Program-made: the position numbers and the translations under genes
Notes under the pieces: model-generated
Told to the model about the DNA's origin: nothing
Database searches by the model: none
The model's input: only the letters and a program-made list of their open reading frames with translations
Source: Nocardioides sp.
Lineage (GTDB): Bacteria; Actinomycetota; Actinomycetes; Propionibacteriales; Nocardioidaceae
NCBI GenBank assembly: GCA_002729525.1
Contig: PBYI01000009.1
Span: 1 to 64,000, forward strand
Length of the DNA: 64,000 nt
Reading direction: 5' to 3'
Part shown: piece by piece, positions 25,650 to 33,462 of the stretch
Numbering within the stretch: position 1 is the first letter of the stretch
Layout of the letters: every line of letters starts with the position of its first letter

Positions 25650-26990
25650 GTGATCCCCCGCCGCTGGTCCACCTGGCTCGCCGAGGCCTGCACCGCCACC
25701 GACACGCCTGGCGCCGTCCTCGGTGTGCGGCACGCCGGCCGCACCACGGTCGTCCCGTACGGCGTGCTGCACACCGCCACCGGACACCCGGTCTCCGCCG
25801 GGAGCGTGTTCCAGGTCGGGTCGATCACCAAGACCTGGGTCGGGCTCCAGGTGGCCCAGCTCGCCGACGTCGGCCGGCTGACGCTCGACTCCACGGTGGC
25901 CGAGCTGCTGCCCGGCGTACGCCTCGGGTCGCCCGACGTCGCCGACCGGGTGACGGTGCGGATGCTGCTGAGCCACACCAGCGGGCTCGACGGCGACGTG
26001 TTCACCGACACCGGCCGGGGCGACGACGCCGTCGAGCGCTTCGTCGACCGGCTCGCCGACGTCGCGGTCGTGCACGAGCCCGGGGCGGCGTACTCCTACT
26101 GCAACACCGGGTTCGTCCTGCTCGGCCGGATCCTCGAGGTCCTCGACGGGCGACCGTGGCCCGCGACGCTCCAGCGCCGGGTGGCCGCCCCGCTCGGGCT
26201 GACCGACGTCTGCGTGCGCGCCGAGGACGCCCTGCTGCACGACCCGGCGGTCGGCCACGAGGACGGCGCGCCGGTCACCCGCTGGCAGCTCCCCGACGCG
26301 CTCGGCGCGGCCGGCACCGTCACGACCTCCGCGGGGTCGCTGCTGACCTTCGCCGCCCAGTGGCTGGGCGAGGTCGGACCGGCACTCGCCCGCACCACCG
26401 AGCCGCTCGTAGGCGTGCCGGACGCCGCGGCCGACGCCGGCGAGGTCGGCTGGGCCTGGCGGGTCGGCCGCTGGGGCGCCGACCGCGAGCACGTCGTGAT
26501 CGGCCACGACGGCGAGACGATGGGCCAGACCGCGACGCTGCGGGTCGTCCCGTCGCTCGACCTGGCCGTCTGCGTGCTCACCAACGCCCTGCACGCGACC
26601 GACGTGCACCAGCACGTCGTCCCCCGGGTCGTGGAGGAGCTGACCGGCGTCGCCGTGCCCGGACCACCCCAGCCCGATCCGCGGGCGACCCTGGTCGACC
26701 CGGAACGCTTCGTCGGCACCTACGCCCGTCGCGCCGCGCGCTACGACGTCACGCTCGAGGGCGGAGCGCTCTGGCTCACCGCCACCTCGACCAGCGAGCT
26801 CTCCGGCGACGAGCCGCCCGAGCGGATGCCGCTGGTGCCGCTGGCCGGCGACGCCGACGGCACCGGCTTCGTGCGCCGCCCTGCCGGGACGTCGTCGTGG
26901 TCGGTGGTGCGCTTCGCGCCGCTGCCGGACGGCACCCCGGCGCTGCGGGCGCAGGGCCGGATGGCCCCCCGCGTCGTACCGGTCTCGTAG
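25650..26990 (+). CDS. Serine beta-lactamase-family hydrolase (class C/EstB-like)
   Basis: A 446-residue cytosolic enzyme of the beta-lactamase/penicillin-binding superfamily. The SxxK motif is SITK (Ser58, Lys61 in GSITKTW), the second motif is Tyr150-Cys-Asn152 (YSYCNTG), and HDGETMG replaces KTG. This combination is typical of class C-like esterases, D-aminopeptidases and AmpH-type proteins rather than true beta-lactamases. There is no signal peptide, so the substrate is probably inside the cell. A C-terminal lipocalin-like domain (about 345-445) is likely. It is next to the cyanophycin genes, so action on a peptide or ester from that pathway is possible but untested. Confidence 0.85.
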   Translation: MIPRRWSTWLAEACTATDTPGAVLGVRHAGRTTVVPYGVLHTATGHPVSAGSVFQVGSITKTWVGLQVAQLADVGRLTLDSTVAELLPGVRLGSPDVADRVTVRMLLSHTSGLDGDVFTDTGRGDDAVERFVDRLADVAVVHEPGAAYSYCNTGFVLLGRILEVLDGRPWPATLQRRVAAPLGLTDVCVRAEDALLHDPAVGHEDGAPVTRWQLPDALGAAGTVTTSAGSLLTFAAQWLGEVGPALARTTEPLVGVPDAAADAGEVGWAWRVGRWGADREHVVIGHDGETMGQTATLRVVPSLDLAVCVLTNALHATDVHQHVVPRVVEELTGVAVPGPPQPDPRATLVDPERFVGTYARRAARYDVTLEGGALWLTATSTSELSGDEPPERMPLVPLAGDADGTGFVRRPAGTSSWSVVRFAPLPDGTPALRAQGRMAPRVVPVS

Positions 26991-26996
26991 CCGCAC

Positions 26997-27082
26997 GGGG
27001 GTAACGACCTCGTTGAGCAGGGGACCGCCGCATCGGTCCAGGTCAGCGGCTTCCGGGCCGACGGACGACGCCCGTTACCCCC
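26997..27082. other. 86-nt structured element between convergent genes
   Basis: GGGGGTAACG (26997-27006) is perfectly complementary to CGTTACCCCC (27073-27082), and inside lies a second hairpin, GGACCG/CGGTCC (27022-27027 with 27034-27039). It starts 6 bases after the hydrolase stop, and the convergent gene ends 53 bases beyond it. It could be a bidirectional terminator, a small RNA, a protein-binding inverted repeat or a tiny mobile-element remnant; sequence alone does not decide. Confidence 0.55.
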
Positions 27083-27134
27083 AGTCGACCACGCACCTTG
27101 TCAGACCGACGACATACCCGGAGAGGGAGCGACC

Positions 27135-28004
27135 TCAGCGGGTCATGCCGGCCCGGATCGCCCGCACCGCCTCGCCGGCCTCACCGACGTCCTCGACGCC
27201 GACGACCGACACGGTCGCGAAGGTGGCGCGGTCGTACCACCCGCACACGTGCACGTCCTGCGGCACGCCCTCCGCGCCCGGCCCGGCGCACGACAGCGAC
27301 CCGCCGAGCGGTCCGGGGTCGACGGGCACCGCGCCGGTGACCCCCGCGCCTGCGAGGAAGTCCAGCAGGCCCTGCGCGGTGTCGGTGGTGAAGCCGGCGG
27401 TGCCGCGTGCCTCCTGGTCGGTGAAGGTGGCGCCGTAGACGGCCACCGTGGGGACGTCCGGGCCGACGTACCTCGCCGTCACGACGGTCGCCAGGTCGCC
27501 CAGGCCCTCCTGAGCGGACTCGGCTGCGCCTTGCGTCTCCGCGTCCGCCGAGTGGTCCAGCGACCAGCCGTCGATCGTCTCGGGGGTGTCGAGCCGGTGG
27601 TCGGGGACGACGGCCTCGGCCGGCGCACCCGCGGTGTCCTCGACCACCGAGTCCTCGACGGCCTGCGCGAGCCGCGTGACCTCGATGCCGACGAACAGCA
27701 GCCCGCCGATGCCGGCGACGACGGCGACGTGCCACCACCACTCCGCGCGCCCGAGCGCCGGGCCGACCAGCGCGGAGGCGACGACCCCCAGGAGCACGGC
27801 GACCAGCGGGACGCCGGCCTCGTAGCCCGCCGGGGACTCCGGGTGCAGGACCGTGCCGAGGGCTCCGAGGACCACCAGCACCCCGAGCCCGACCAGGCAG
27901 GCCCGCGCCCAGGAGCGACCGGCGGCGACCCGTGGGCGCACTGGTCCGTGGAGCGCGTCGTCGGCGGCTGGGCTGGAGTCACGTCCGGTCAACACCGGCG
28001 ACAT
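27135..28004 (-). CDS. Membrane protein with extracytoplasmic domain, unknown function
   Basis: A 289-residue protein with three predicted membrane helices (about 33-52, 65-84, 91-110) and a soluble C-terminal domain of about 180 residues, probably outside the membrane. That domain has a likely disulfide pair (SLSCAGPG and VHVCGWYDR) and a pattern (TARYVGPDVPTVAVYGATFTD, VCGWYDRATFATV) that recurs in actinobacterial membrane proteins of unknown role. The start is ATG at 28004; the frame extends further up without support. It ends next to the 86-nt element. Confidence 0.75.
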   Translation of the reverse strand: MSPVLTGRDSSPAADDALHGPVRPRVAAGRSWARACLVGLGVLVVLGALGTVLHPESPAGYEAGVPLVAVLLGVVASALVGPALGRAEWWWHVAVVAGIGGLLFVGIEVTRLAQAVEDSVVEDTAGAPAEAVVPDHRLDTPETIDGWSLDHSADAETQGAAESAQEGLGDLATVVTARYVGPDVPTVAVYGATFTDQEARGTAGFTTDTAQGLLDFLAGAGVTGAVPVDPGPLGGSLSCAGPGAEGVPQDVHVCGWYDRATFATVSVVGVEDVGEAGEAVRAIRAGMTR

Positions 28005-28060
28005 GGTGCCAAGGGGCGGGCGGCGACCGACCACGGCCCCCGGCGTACGCGGCAGGGCGG

Positions 28061-29782
28061 CTAGTCCGCCTGGGCGGCCACGACCTTCGCCCGCAGGCTC
28101 TCGGCGGTGTCCGGGGTGCCGCCGTGACCGGCGATCCAGTCGTAGCACTCCTGCCGCTCCGCGTGGCACATCAGGCCGACGACGTCGCCGGGCGTGGCGT
28201 CCGCGACGAGCGCCTCCAGGCACGCCACCTCGGTCGGGTACGCCGGTACGTCGGTCACCCCGACCTCGGCTGCGCCGGCCCGCATCCAGCCCTCGAGCTC
28301 CTCGACGGTGCGACCGCGGAGGTACCGCTGCTTGTGGCCGATGGCCACCGCGTCGGCGCCGCGCGCACCGATCTCGCCGAGCGCGGTGATGAGCTCCGGG
28401 GTGCGGTCACCCACCGCGCCGAGGCCGAGCAGCACCCGGCTGCCGGCGGGGCGCACGCCGTCCAGGATCTCCAGCATCGCCTCGAGCCCGACCTCGTTGT
28501 GGGCCAGGTCCATCACGACGGTGACGTCGCCGCCGTCGACGGGCAGCGTGAAGGTGTTCATCCGGCCCGGGTTGTGCTCGGCGTCGGGCAGGAACGACCG
28601 GAGCCCCTCGGCGACGGTGGCCGTCGGGAACTCCAGGGCGAGGCAGGCGGAGACGGCGGCGAGGGCGTTCTCGACGTTGAAGCGGGACAGCCCCGCCAGC
28701 GTCATGGGCACGTCGACGAGCGGCAGCACCGGCTCGGCGTCGGCGTGCGGACGCAGCACCGCGATCCAGCCGTCGATGACGGCGGTCGCCCGGCCGCCCA
28801 CGTTGAGGACCTCCCGGACGACGGGCGAGTCCGGGTCGCGGCTGAACACCCAGTGCTGCGCCTTGACGACCGACCGCATCGCGGCGACCCGGGGATCGTC
28901 GGCGTTGAGCACCGACCAGCCCGACGGGCGGGTGATCCGGGGGACGACGGCCTTGACCTCGGCGAGCTGGTCGACGGTGTCGATGCCGTGCAGGCCCAGG
29001 TGGTCGGCGGAGACGTTGGTGACGACCGAGACGTCGTTGCGGGTCAGGCCGATGCCCTTGAGCAGGATGCCGCCCCGGGCGGTCTCGGTGACCGCGAGCT
29101 GGACCTCGGGATGCGCCAGCACCCGGCCGGCACCGCTCGGCCCGGAGTAGTCGCCGGGCTCGACGAGCACCCCGTCGACGTACACGCCGTCGGTGCTGGA
29201 CCACCCGACGTGCAGACCGTGGGTACGCGCCACGTGCGCGACCATCCGCGACGTCGTGGTCTTGCCGTTGGTGCCGGTGACCGCGACGACCGGCACCCGC
29301 GGCACCAGGGTCGTCGGACCGGGCCCGGGCTCGGCCGCCGCCACCCGCTGCGCCGCCGCCGACACGGCGGCGTCGAGGTCGGCGTCCGGCAGGCAGTCGA
29401 GCACGGCGGCCACCGCACGGCCCATCTCCTGCGCCCGGGTGCGGTGGCGCCACGGGAAGGCGACGACGATCCGGTGCGGGTCGTCGGTCGCCCGCACGCG
29501 GACGGCGAGACGCGTGGTCCCCGACTCCTGTGCGAGCGCCCGCACCAGCCGCCCGACGGCGCGCTGGGCGAACCGCTGCCGGAAGCCCGACCCGGGTGCG
29601 CCGGGGCGGGCCGACCGCAGTCCCGTACGCCGGGCCAGGCGCAGCGCGGCCTCCTCGGGCGCCGCGGACAGCGCGCCGAGGTCGAGGGTCAGCTTGATCG
29701 CCGCGCGCGGGAAGTAGAGGTTCGGGCCCTCCAGCACGCGCAGCTCGACGAGCGCGGTCGCGGGGTCGTGGTCGGTCGGCAC
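28061..29782 (-). CDS. CphA-like Mur ligase lacking the ATP-grasp domain
   Basis: A 573-residue paralogue of cyanophycin synthetase. Residues 10-150 match the CphA N-terminal domain in reduced form (VELRVLEGPNLYFPRAAIKL versus ETRVYRGPNVWSYDRAIH in CphA). The Mur-ligase domain follows directly at about 162 (VPVVAVTGTNGKTTTSRM, Lys174), with GVYVDG..SGPSGAGRVL, TETARGGILLKGIG, NVSADHLGLHGIDTV and MDLAHNEVGLEAML. The roughly 300-residue ATP-grasp domain that would add Asp is absent, cleanly between the two parts. So it should perform only one amino-acid ligation. Substrate unknown; not a frameshift, because the frame is continuous. GTG at 29782 follows TTAGCGT by about 9 bases. Confidence 0.85.
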   Translation of the reverse strand: MPTDHDPATALVELRVLEGPNLYFPRAAIKLTLDLGALSAAPEEAALRLARRTGLRSARPGAPGSGFRQRFAQRAVGRLVRALAQESGTTRLAVRVRATDDPHRIVVAFPWRHRTRAQEMGRAVAAVLDCLPDADLDAAVSAAAQRVAAAEPGPGPTTLVPRVPVVAVTGTNGKTTTSRMVAHVARTHGLHVGWSSTDGVYVDGVLVEPGDYSGPSGAGRVLAHPEVQLAVTETARGGILLKGIGLTRNDVSVVTNVSADHLGLHGIDTVDQLAEVKAVVPRITRPSGWSVLNADDPRVAAMRSVVKAQHWVFSRDPDSPVVREVLNVGGRATAVIDGWIAVLRPHADAEPVLPLVDVPMTLAGLSRFNVENALAAVSACLALEFPTATVAEGLRSFLPDAEHNPGRMNTFTLPVDGGDVTVVMDLAHNEVGLEAMLEILDGVRPAGSRVLLGLGAVGDRTPELITALGEIGARGADAVAIGHKQRYLRGRTVEELEGWMRAGAAEVGVTDVPAYPTEVACLEALVADATPGDVVGLMCHAERQECYDWIAGHGGTPDTAESLRAKVVAAQAD

Positions 29783-29835
29783 CCGCGCGACGCTAACGCA
29801 CCGCAGGGCGCCGTACGGACCTGCTCGGCCGCGCC

Positions 29836-30606
29836 TCAGGCGCCGGTGGCGTGGAAGCCGCCGTCGACGTGCACGATCTCGCCCGTCGTCGCCGGGAACA
29901 GGTCGCTCAGCAGGGCGCAGACCGCACGGGCCGTCGGCTCGGCGTCCTTGTTGTCCCACCCGAGGGGGGCCCGGGTCTGCCACATCGACTCGAGGTCCTC
30001 GAACCCCGGGATCGCCTTCGCGGCGAGCGTCTTGAGCGGCCCGGCGGCGACCAGGTTGACCCGTACGCCGTCCTTGCCCAGCTCGCGCGACAGGTAGCGC
30101 GACGTCGACTCCAGCGCGGCCTTCGCCACACCCATCCAGTCGTACGCCGGCCACGCGACGGTGGCGTCGAAGGTGAGGCCGACGACCGAGGCGCCGGGCG
30201 TCATCAGCGGCCGGCAGGCGCTCGTGAGGCTCTTCAGCGAGTACGCCGAGACGTGCAGCGCCTGCTGCACGTCCTCCCAGGGGCCGTCCATGAACTTGCC
30301 GCCGAGCAGCGTCTCGGGGTTGCCGTAGGCGATGGAGTGCACGACGCCGTCGAGGTGGTCGGCGTGCTCGCGGACGGCGTCCGGCAGCGCCTCGAGGTGC
30401 GCGGGGTCGGTGACGTCCAGTTCCAGCACGACCGGCTCGACGGGCAGCCGCTTGGCGATGCGGCGGGGGATGCCGAGCGCGCGGCCGAAGTTGGAGATCA
30501 GCACGGTCGCGCCCTGCTCCTGGGCGAAGCGGGCGGTCGCGAAGCCGATGGAGGTGTCCATCGTGACGCCGGCGACCAGGATCGTGCGTCCGTCGAGGAT
30601 GCCCAT
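29836..30606 (-). CDS. fabI: Enoyl-[acyl-carrier-protein] reductase (FabI/InhA type)
   Basis: A 256-residue NADH-dependent enoyl-ACP reductase of type II fatty-acid synthesis. The N-terminal GVTMDTSIGFATA cofactor motif is the InhA/FabI form, the active-site pair is Tyr155 and Lys162 (YDWMGVAKAA), and the C-terminal GEIVHVDGGFHATGA fits. The enzyme reduces the trans-2-enoyl chain in the last step of each elongation cycle. It lies 62 bases after fabG with a strong ribosome site (AAGGAGACACCC), the same order as the mycobacterial mabA-inhA operon. Confidence 0.95.
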   Translation of the reverse strand: MGILDGRTILVAGVTMDTSIGFATARFAQEQGATVLISNFGRALGIPRRIAKRLPVEPVVLELDVTDPAHLEALPDAVREHADHLDGVVHSIAYGNPETLLGGKFMDGPWEDVQQALHVSAYSLKSLTSACRPLMTPGASVVGLTFDATVAWPAYDWMGVAKAALESTSRYLSRELGKDGVRVNLVAAGPLKTLAAKAIPGFEDLESMWQTRAPLGWDNKDAEPTARAVCALLSDLFPATTGEIVHVDGGFHATGA

Positions 30607-30668
30607 GGGTGTCTCCTTGCTCTGCGGGGTGCGGGGTCGCCGGGGGTCGCCGGGCGGTCGCGGGGTCG

Positions 30669-31403
30669 TCAGTGACCCATGCCCAGGCCGCCGTCGACCG
30701 GGATGACGGCGCCGGTGACGTAGCCGGCGTCCGGGCCGGCCAGCCAGGTGACGGCGCCGGCGACCTCGGCCGGGTCGGCGTACCGGCCCAGCGGGACCTG
30801 CTGCTTGATGCCGGCCTTCTGCTCGTCGGTGAGCACGGAGGTCATGTCGGTGTCGACGTAGCCGGGGGCGACCACGTTGACCGTGATCGAGCGCGACCCG
30901 AGCTCGCGGGCCAGCGACCGGGCGAACCCGACGAGGCCGGCCTTCGAGGCGGCGTAGTTGGCCTGTCCCGGCGAGCCGAGCAGGCCGACGACGGAGGAGA
31001 CGAGCACGACGCGCCCCCGGCGCATCCGCAGCATGCCCTTGGCGGCGCGCTTGGTGAGCCGGAAGGTACCGGTGAGGTTGGTGTCGACGACGCGGGTCCA
31101 GTCGTCCTCGCTCATCCGGAGCAGGAGCGTGTCGGCGGTGATGCCGGCGTTGGCGACGAGCACCTCCACCGGGCCGAGCTCGGCCTCGACGGTCGCGAAG
31201 GCGGCGTCGACCTGCGTCGCGTCGGTGACGTCGCAGCGGACGTCGAGGGCGCCGTCGGGGGCGCCGCCGTTGCGGGTGGTCACGGCCACGCGGTCGCCCT
31301 GGGCCAGGAAGGCCTCGGCGATGGCGCGGCCGATCCCGCGGTTGCCGCCCGTCACGAGGACGACGCGGGGCGTGGGTGCGGCGGGCTCGGTCGAGGTCGT
31401 CAC
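30669..31403 (-). CDS. fabG: 3-oxoacyl-[acyl-carrier-protein] reductase
   Basis: A 244-residue SDR with all FabG hallmarks: TGGNRGIG (18-25), NAGIT (85-89), catalytic Ser137, Tyr150 and Lys154 (NYAASKAG), and the C-terminal TGAVIPVDGGLGMGH. It reduces 3-oxoacyl-ACP with NADPH. It leads the fabG-fabI operon. The GTG start follows TAGCGT (31412-31417 on the plus strand as its complement) by 8 bases, and a 6-bp hairpin lies just upstream of the promoter. The N-terminal extension of about 11 residues is unconserved. Confidence 0.95.
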   Translation of the reverse strand: MTTSTEPAAPTPRVVLVTGGNRGIGRAIAEAFLAQGDRVAVTTRNGGAPDGALDVRCDVTDATQVDAAFATVEAELGPVEVLVANAGITADTLLLRMSEDDWTRVVDTNLTGTFRLTKRAAKGMLRMRRGRVVLVSSVVGLLGSPGQANYAASKAGLVGFARSLARELGSRSITVNVVAPGYVDTDMTSVLTDEQKAGIKQQVPLGRYADPAEVAGAVTWLAGPDAGYVTGAVIPVDGGLGMGH

Positions 31404-31411
31404 ACCCGGCG

Positions 31412-31460
31412 ACGCTAGTGACCGCGACGCCGGGACCCACTGCCGTTCGGCACACCGAAC
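31412..31460 (-). promoter_or_regulatory. fabG-fabI promoter with upstream inverted repeat
   Basis: The -10 box TAGCGT (minus strand) lies at 31412-31417, 8 bases before the GTG. About 30 bases upstream, GTTCGG (31445-31450) and CCGAAC (31455-31460) form a perfect inverted repeat around CACA, in the position of an operator around -35 to -50. The regulator is not identifiable from this window. Confidence 0.5.
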
Positions 31461-31495
31461 CCCGAGCGGCTTTGTGGGAACCCGACAGTGTCGCG

Positions 31496-31524
31496 GCGCA
31501 CGACCTCCGGCGTACGTCGTGCGC
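31496..31524 (-). terminator. Terminator-like hairpin after the dodecin gene
   Basis: GCGCACGAC (31496-31504) pairs with GTCGTGCGC (31516-31524) around an 11-base loop, 27 bases beyond the dodecin stop codon. A 9-bp perfect stem without a T-run. Confidence 0.5.
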
Positions 31525-31551
31525 GCCGCCGGCCGTTGGGCGGGGAGCGAC

Positions 31552-31767
31552 CTACTCGTCGTCCTCCAGGCGGAAGCCGAGCTTGAGGCCCACCTGGAAG
31601 TGCTCGACGTCGCCGTCCTTGATCTGTCCTCGGACCTGGGTGACCTCGAACCAGTCGAGGTGGCGCAGGGTCTGGCTGGCCCGGGAGATGCCGTTGCGGA
31701 TGGCCTGCTCGACGCTGTCGGGCGAGGTGCCGACGATCTCGGTGAGGCGGTAGGTGCGGTCGGTCAT
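31552..31767 (-). CDS. Dodecin (flavin-binding)
   Basis: A 71-residue protein matching dodecins, which form 12-subunit shells that store riboflavin/FMN and CoA-type ligands. Hallmarks are YRLTEIVGTSPDSVEQAIRN, the flavin-stacking Trp in LRHLDWFEV, then TQVRGQI and QVGLKLGFRLEDDE. ATG at 31767 follows TACAGT by 6 bases, so the short form is right and a longer upstream frame is not used. Confidence 0.93.
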   Translation of the reverse strand: MTDRTYRLTEIVGTSPDSVEQAIRNGISRASQTLRHLDWFEVTQVRGQIKDGDVEHFQVGLKLGFRLEDDE

Positions 31768-31859
31768 GGTGGGACTGTAGTGGCGACCGGCACACCGCCG
31801 GGTCAGGAGCCTCCCCCGTCGGGTGTGGGTTCCGGCTGTGCCCGACCTAGCATGGCGCC

Positions 31860-32183
31860 ATGGCACGCGCGGGCAAGGACGAGGCGGTACGCATCACCAA
31901 CGCCTCCGAGGGGCGTGAGGCCGACATCCGGGCGCGGCAGCGTCGCTACCTGGCGTCGATGAGCCTGCGCACGATCTGCTTCGTGGGCGCCGTCGTGGCG
32001 GCTCTCAACGGCGTCGACTGGCTGTGGCCGTGGCTGGTGGCCGCAGCGATCATCCTCCCGTACGTCGCCGTGGTCGCCGCCAACGTCGCGGCCAACATGT
32101 CCGAGGGCTTCAAGCTCCGCGAGATACCGGAGTACCGGCGCGAGCTCGGGTCGGCGGGGTACGACCGCGAGCGCCTCCACTGA
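31860..32183 (+). CDS. DUF3099 membrane protein
   Basis: A 107-residue protein with a basic N-terminus (QRRYLASMSLRTICF), two membrane helices (about 36-52 and 55-75) and a charged tail. The RQRRYLxSMxxRxxCF block is the DUF3099 signature of actinobacteria. Function unknown. TAGCAT lies 6 bases before the ATG. The next small gene starts 18 bases after the stop. Confidence 0.88.
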   Translation: MARAGKDEAVRITNASEGREADIRARQRRYLASMSLRTICFVGAVVAALNGVDWLWPWLVAAAIILPYVAVVAANVAANMSEGFKLREIPEYRRELGSAGYDRERLH

Positions 32184-32201
32184 GGCCGTAGCCTCGCCGC
32201 G

Positions 32202-32399
32202 ATGGAACCCGACGTCTGCTCCTCGAAGGGCTGCCGCACGCCCGCCGCGTGGCAGCTGCGCTGGAACAACCCGCGCCTGCACACGCCCGACCGCCGCAAG
32301 GTGTGGCTGGCGTGCGACGAGCACCGCGACTCGCTGTCGCAGTTCCTCGGCGCGCGGGGTTTCCTCAAGGAGACCGAGCCGCACGTGCTCGGCTCCTGA
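32202..32399 (+). CDS. Small conserved Cys/His protein
   Basis: A 65-residue protein with C-x4-C near the N-terminus (VCSSKGCRTPA) and a later C-x2-H (LACDEHRD), a likely Zn site, plus the conserved core WQLRWNNPRLHTPDRRKVWL. I recall relatives in many actinobacteria being labelled acetone carboxylase, which looks like a propagated misannotation because the enzyme is far larger. Function unknown. ATG follows TAGCCT (32189-32194) by 7 bases. Confidence 0.83.
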   Translation: MEPDVCSSKGCRTPAAWQLRWNNPRLHTPDRRKVWLACDEHRDSLSQFLGARGFLKETEPHVLGS

Positions 32400-32416
32400 G
32401 CCGTCTTCGCGGCTCC

Positions 32417-33415
32417 TCAGCCGCCGATCGCCGACATCGGGCGCGCCGGCTGGAGGAACGACGGGTCGTCGATGCCGTGGCCGGGCGCCTTCGTGCGCAT
32501 CGCGGCAGCCCAGCGCCGGGCGATCTCCTCGTCGGTCGCGCCGGCCCGCAGGGCCGTGCGCAGGTCGGACTCGTGCCGGGCGAACAGGCACGTGCGCACC
32601 TGACCGTCGGCGGTGAGCCGCACCCGGTCGCAGTCGCCGCAGAACGGGCGGGTGACCGAGGCGATGACGCCGACCGTCGCCGGACCGCCGTCGACGGCGA
32701 ACAGCTCCGCCGGCGCGCTGCCGCGCGGCTCACCGGCCGGCGCCAGGTCGAACTCGGCGGCCAGCCACCCGAAGATCTCGTCGGCGGTGACCATGCCGTC
32801 GCGGCTCCAGCCGTGCTGGGCGTCCAGCGGCATCTGCTCGATGAACCGCAGCTGGTAGCCACGGTCCAGGCACCAGCGCAGCAGCTCGGGCGCCTGGTCG
32901 TCGTTGACGCCCCGCATGAGGACCGCGTTGACCTTCACCGGCCCGAGGCCGGCCTCCTGGGCGGCGGCGAGCCCGGCCACGACGTCGTCGAGCCGGTCGC
33001 GACGGGTGATCTCGGCGAACGTGTCGCGGCGCACCGTGTCGAGGCTGACGTTGACCCGGTCGAGCCCCGCCTCCGCGAGGGCACCCGCGGTGCGCGAGAG
33101 CCCGAGCGCGTTGGTCGTGATCGAGAGCTCCAACGTCGGGTCGGCGGCCTTCACCCGGCCCACGATGTCGACGATCCCCCGGCGTACGAGCGGCTCACCG
33201 CCGGTGAAGCGCACCTCCCGCACGCCCAGGTGCCGGGCGGCCACCCCTACCAGCCGGACGACCTCGTCGTCGGAGAGCTGCTGGTCGGTCGGCATCCAGT
33301 CGAGGCCCTCCGCCGGCATGCAGTAGGTGCACCGCAGGTTGCACTTGTCGGTGAGCGAGACGCGGAGGTCCGTCGCTACACGTCCGTGGTCGTCGGCCAG
33401 TGGGAGCACCTGCAT
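32417..33415 (-). CDS. moaA: GTP 3',8-cyclase (molybdenum cofactor synthesis)
   Basis: A 332-residue radical SAM enzyme for the first step of molybdopterin synthesis. The N-terminal SAM cluster is C-x3-C-x2-C (Cys25, 29, 32 in DKCNLRCTYC), the GTP-binding second cluster is Cys259, 262 and 276 (FCGDCDRV...RTCLF), and the essential C-terminal Gly-Gly is present (SAIGG). GTP is converted to cyclic dehydro-GTP for MoaC. No other moa gene is nearby. The ATG follows TACCCT by about 8 bases in a compact divergent promoter with the SURF1 gene. No Moco riboswitch is possible in such a short leader. Confidence 0.96.
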   Translation of the reverse strand: MQVLPLADDHGRVATDLRVSLTDKCNLRCTYCMPAEGLDWMPTDQQLSDDEVVRLVGVAARHLGVREVRFTGGEPLVRRGIVDIVGRVKAADPTLELSITTNALGLSRTAGALAEAGLDRVNVSLDTVRRDTFAEITRRDRLDDVVAGLAAAQEAGLGPVKVNAVLMRGVNDDQAPELLRWCLDRGYQLRFIEQMPLDAQHGWSRDGMVTADEIFGWLAAEFDLAPAGEPRGSAPAELFAVDGGPATVGVIASVTRPFCGDCDRVRLTADGQVRTCLFARHESDLRTALRAGATDEEIARRWAAAMRTKAPGHGIDDPSFLQPARPMSAIGG

Positions 33416-33462
33416 GTCGCCAGGGTAACGGCGGGGTGGGTCCCGGCCGGTAGGTTGAGCGG
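33416..33462. promoter_or_regulatory. Compact divergent promoter pair, moaA and SURF1-like gene
   Basis: Only 47 bases separate the two starts. The moaA -10 (TACCCT, complement at 33424-33429 region) and the SURF1 -10 (TAGGTT, 33451-33456) point away from each other, so the two -35 regions and polymerase footprints must overlap and the promoters probably compete. Confidence 0.55.

Noticed and set aside
25650..26990. True secreted beta-lactamase
   Set aside because: No signal peptide, HDG in place of KTG and an extra C-terminal domain fit an EstB/AmpH-like hydrolase.
32202..32399. Acetone carboxylase subunit
   Set aside because: A 65-residue Cys/His protein is far too small and has none of the enzyme's domains; the label on relatives seems to be an inherited error.
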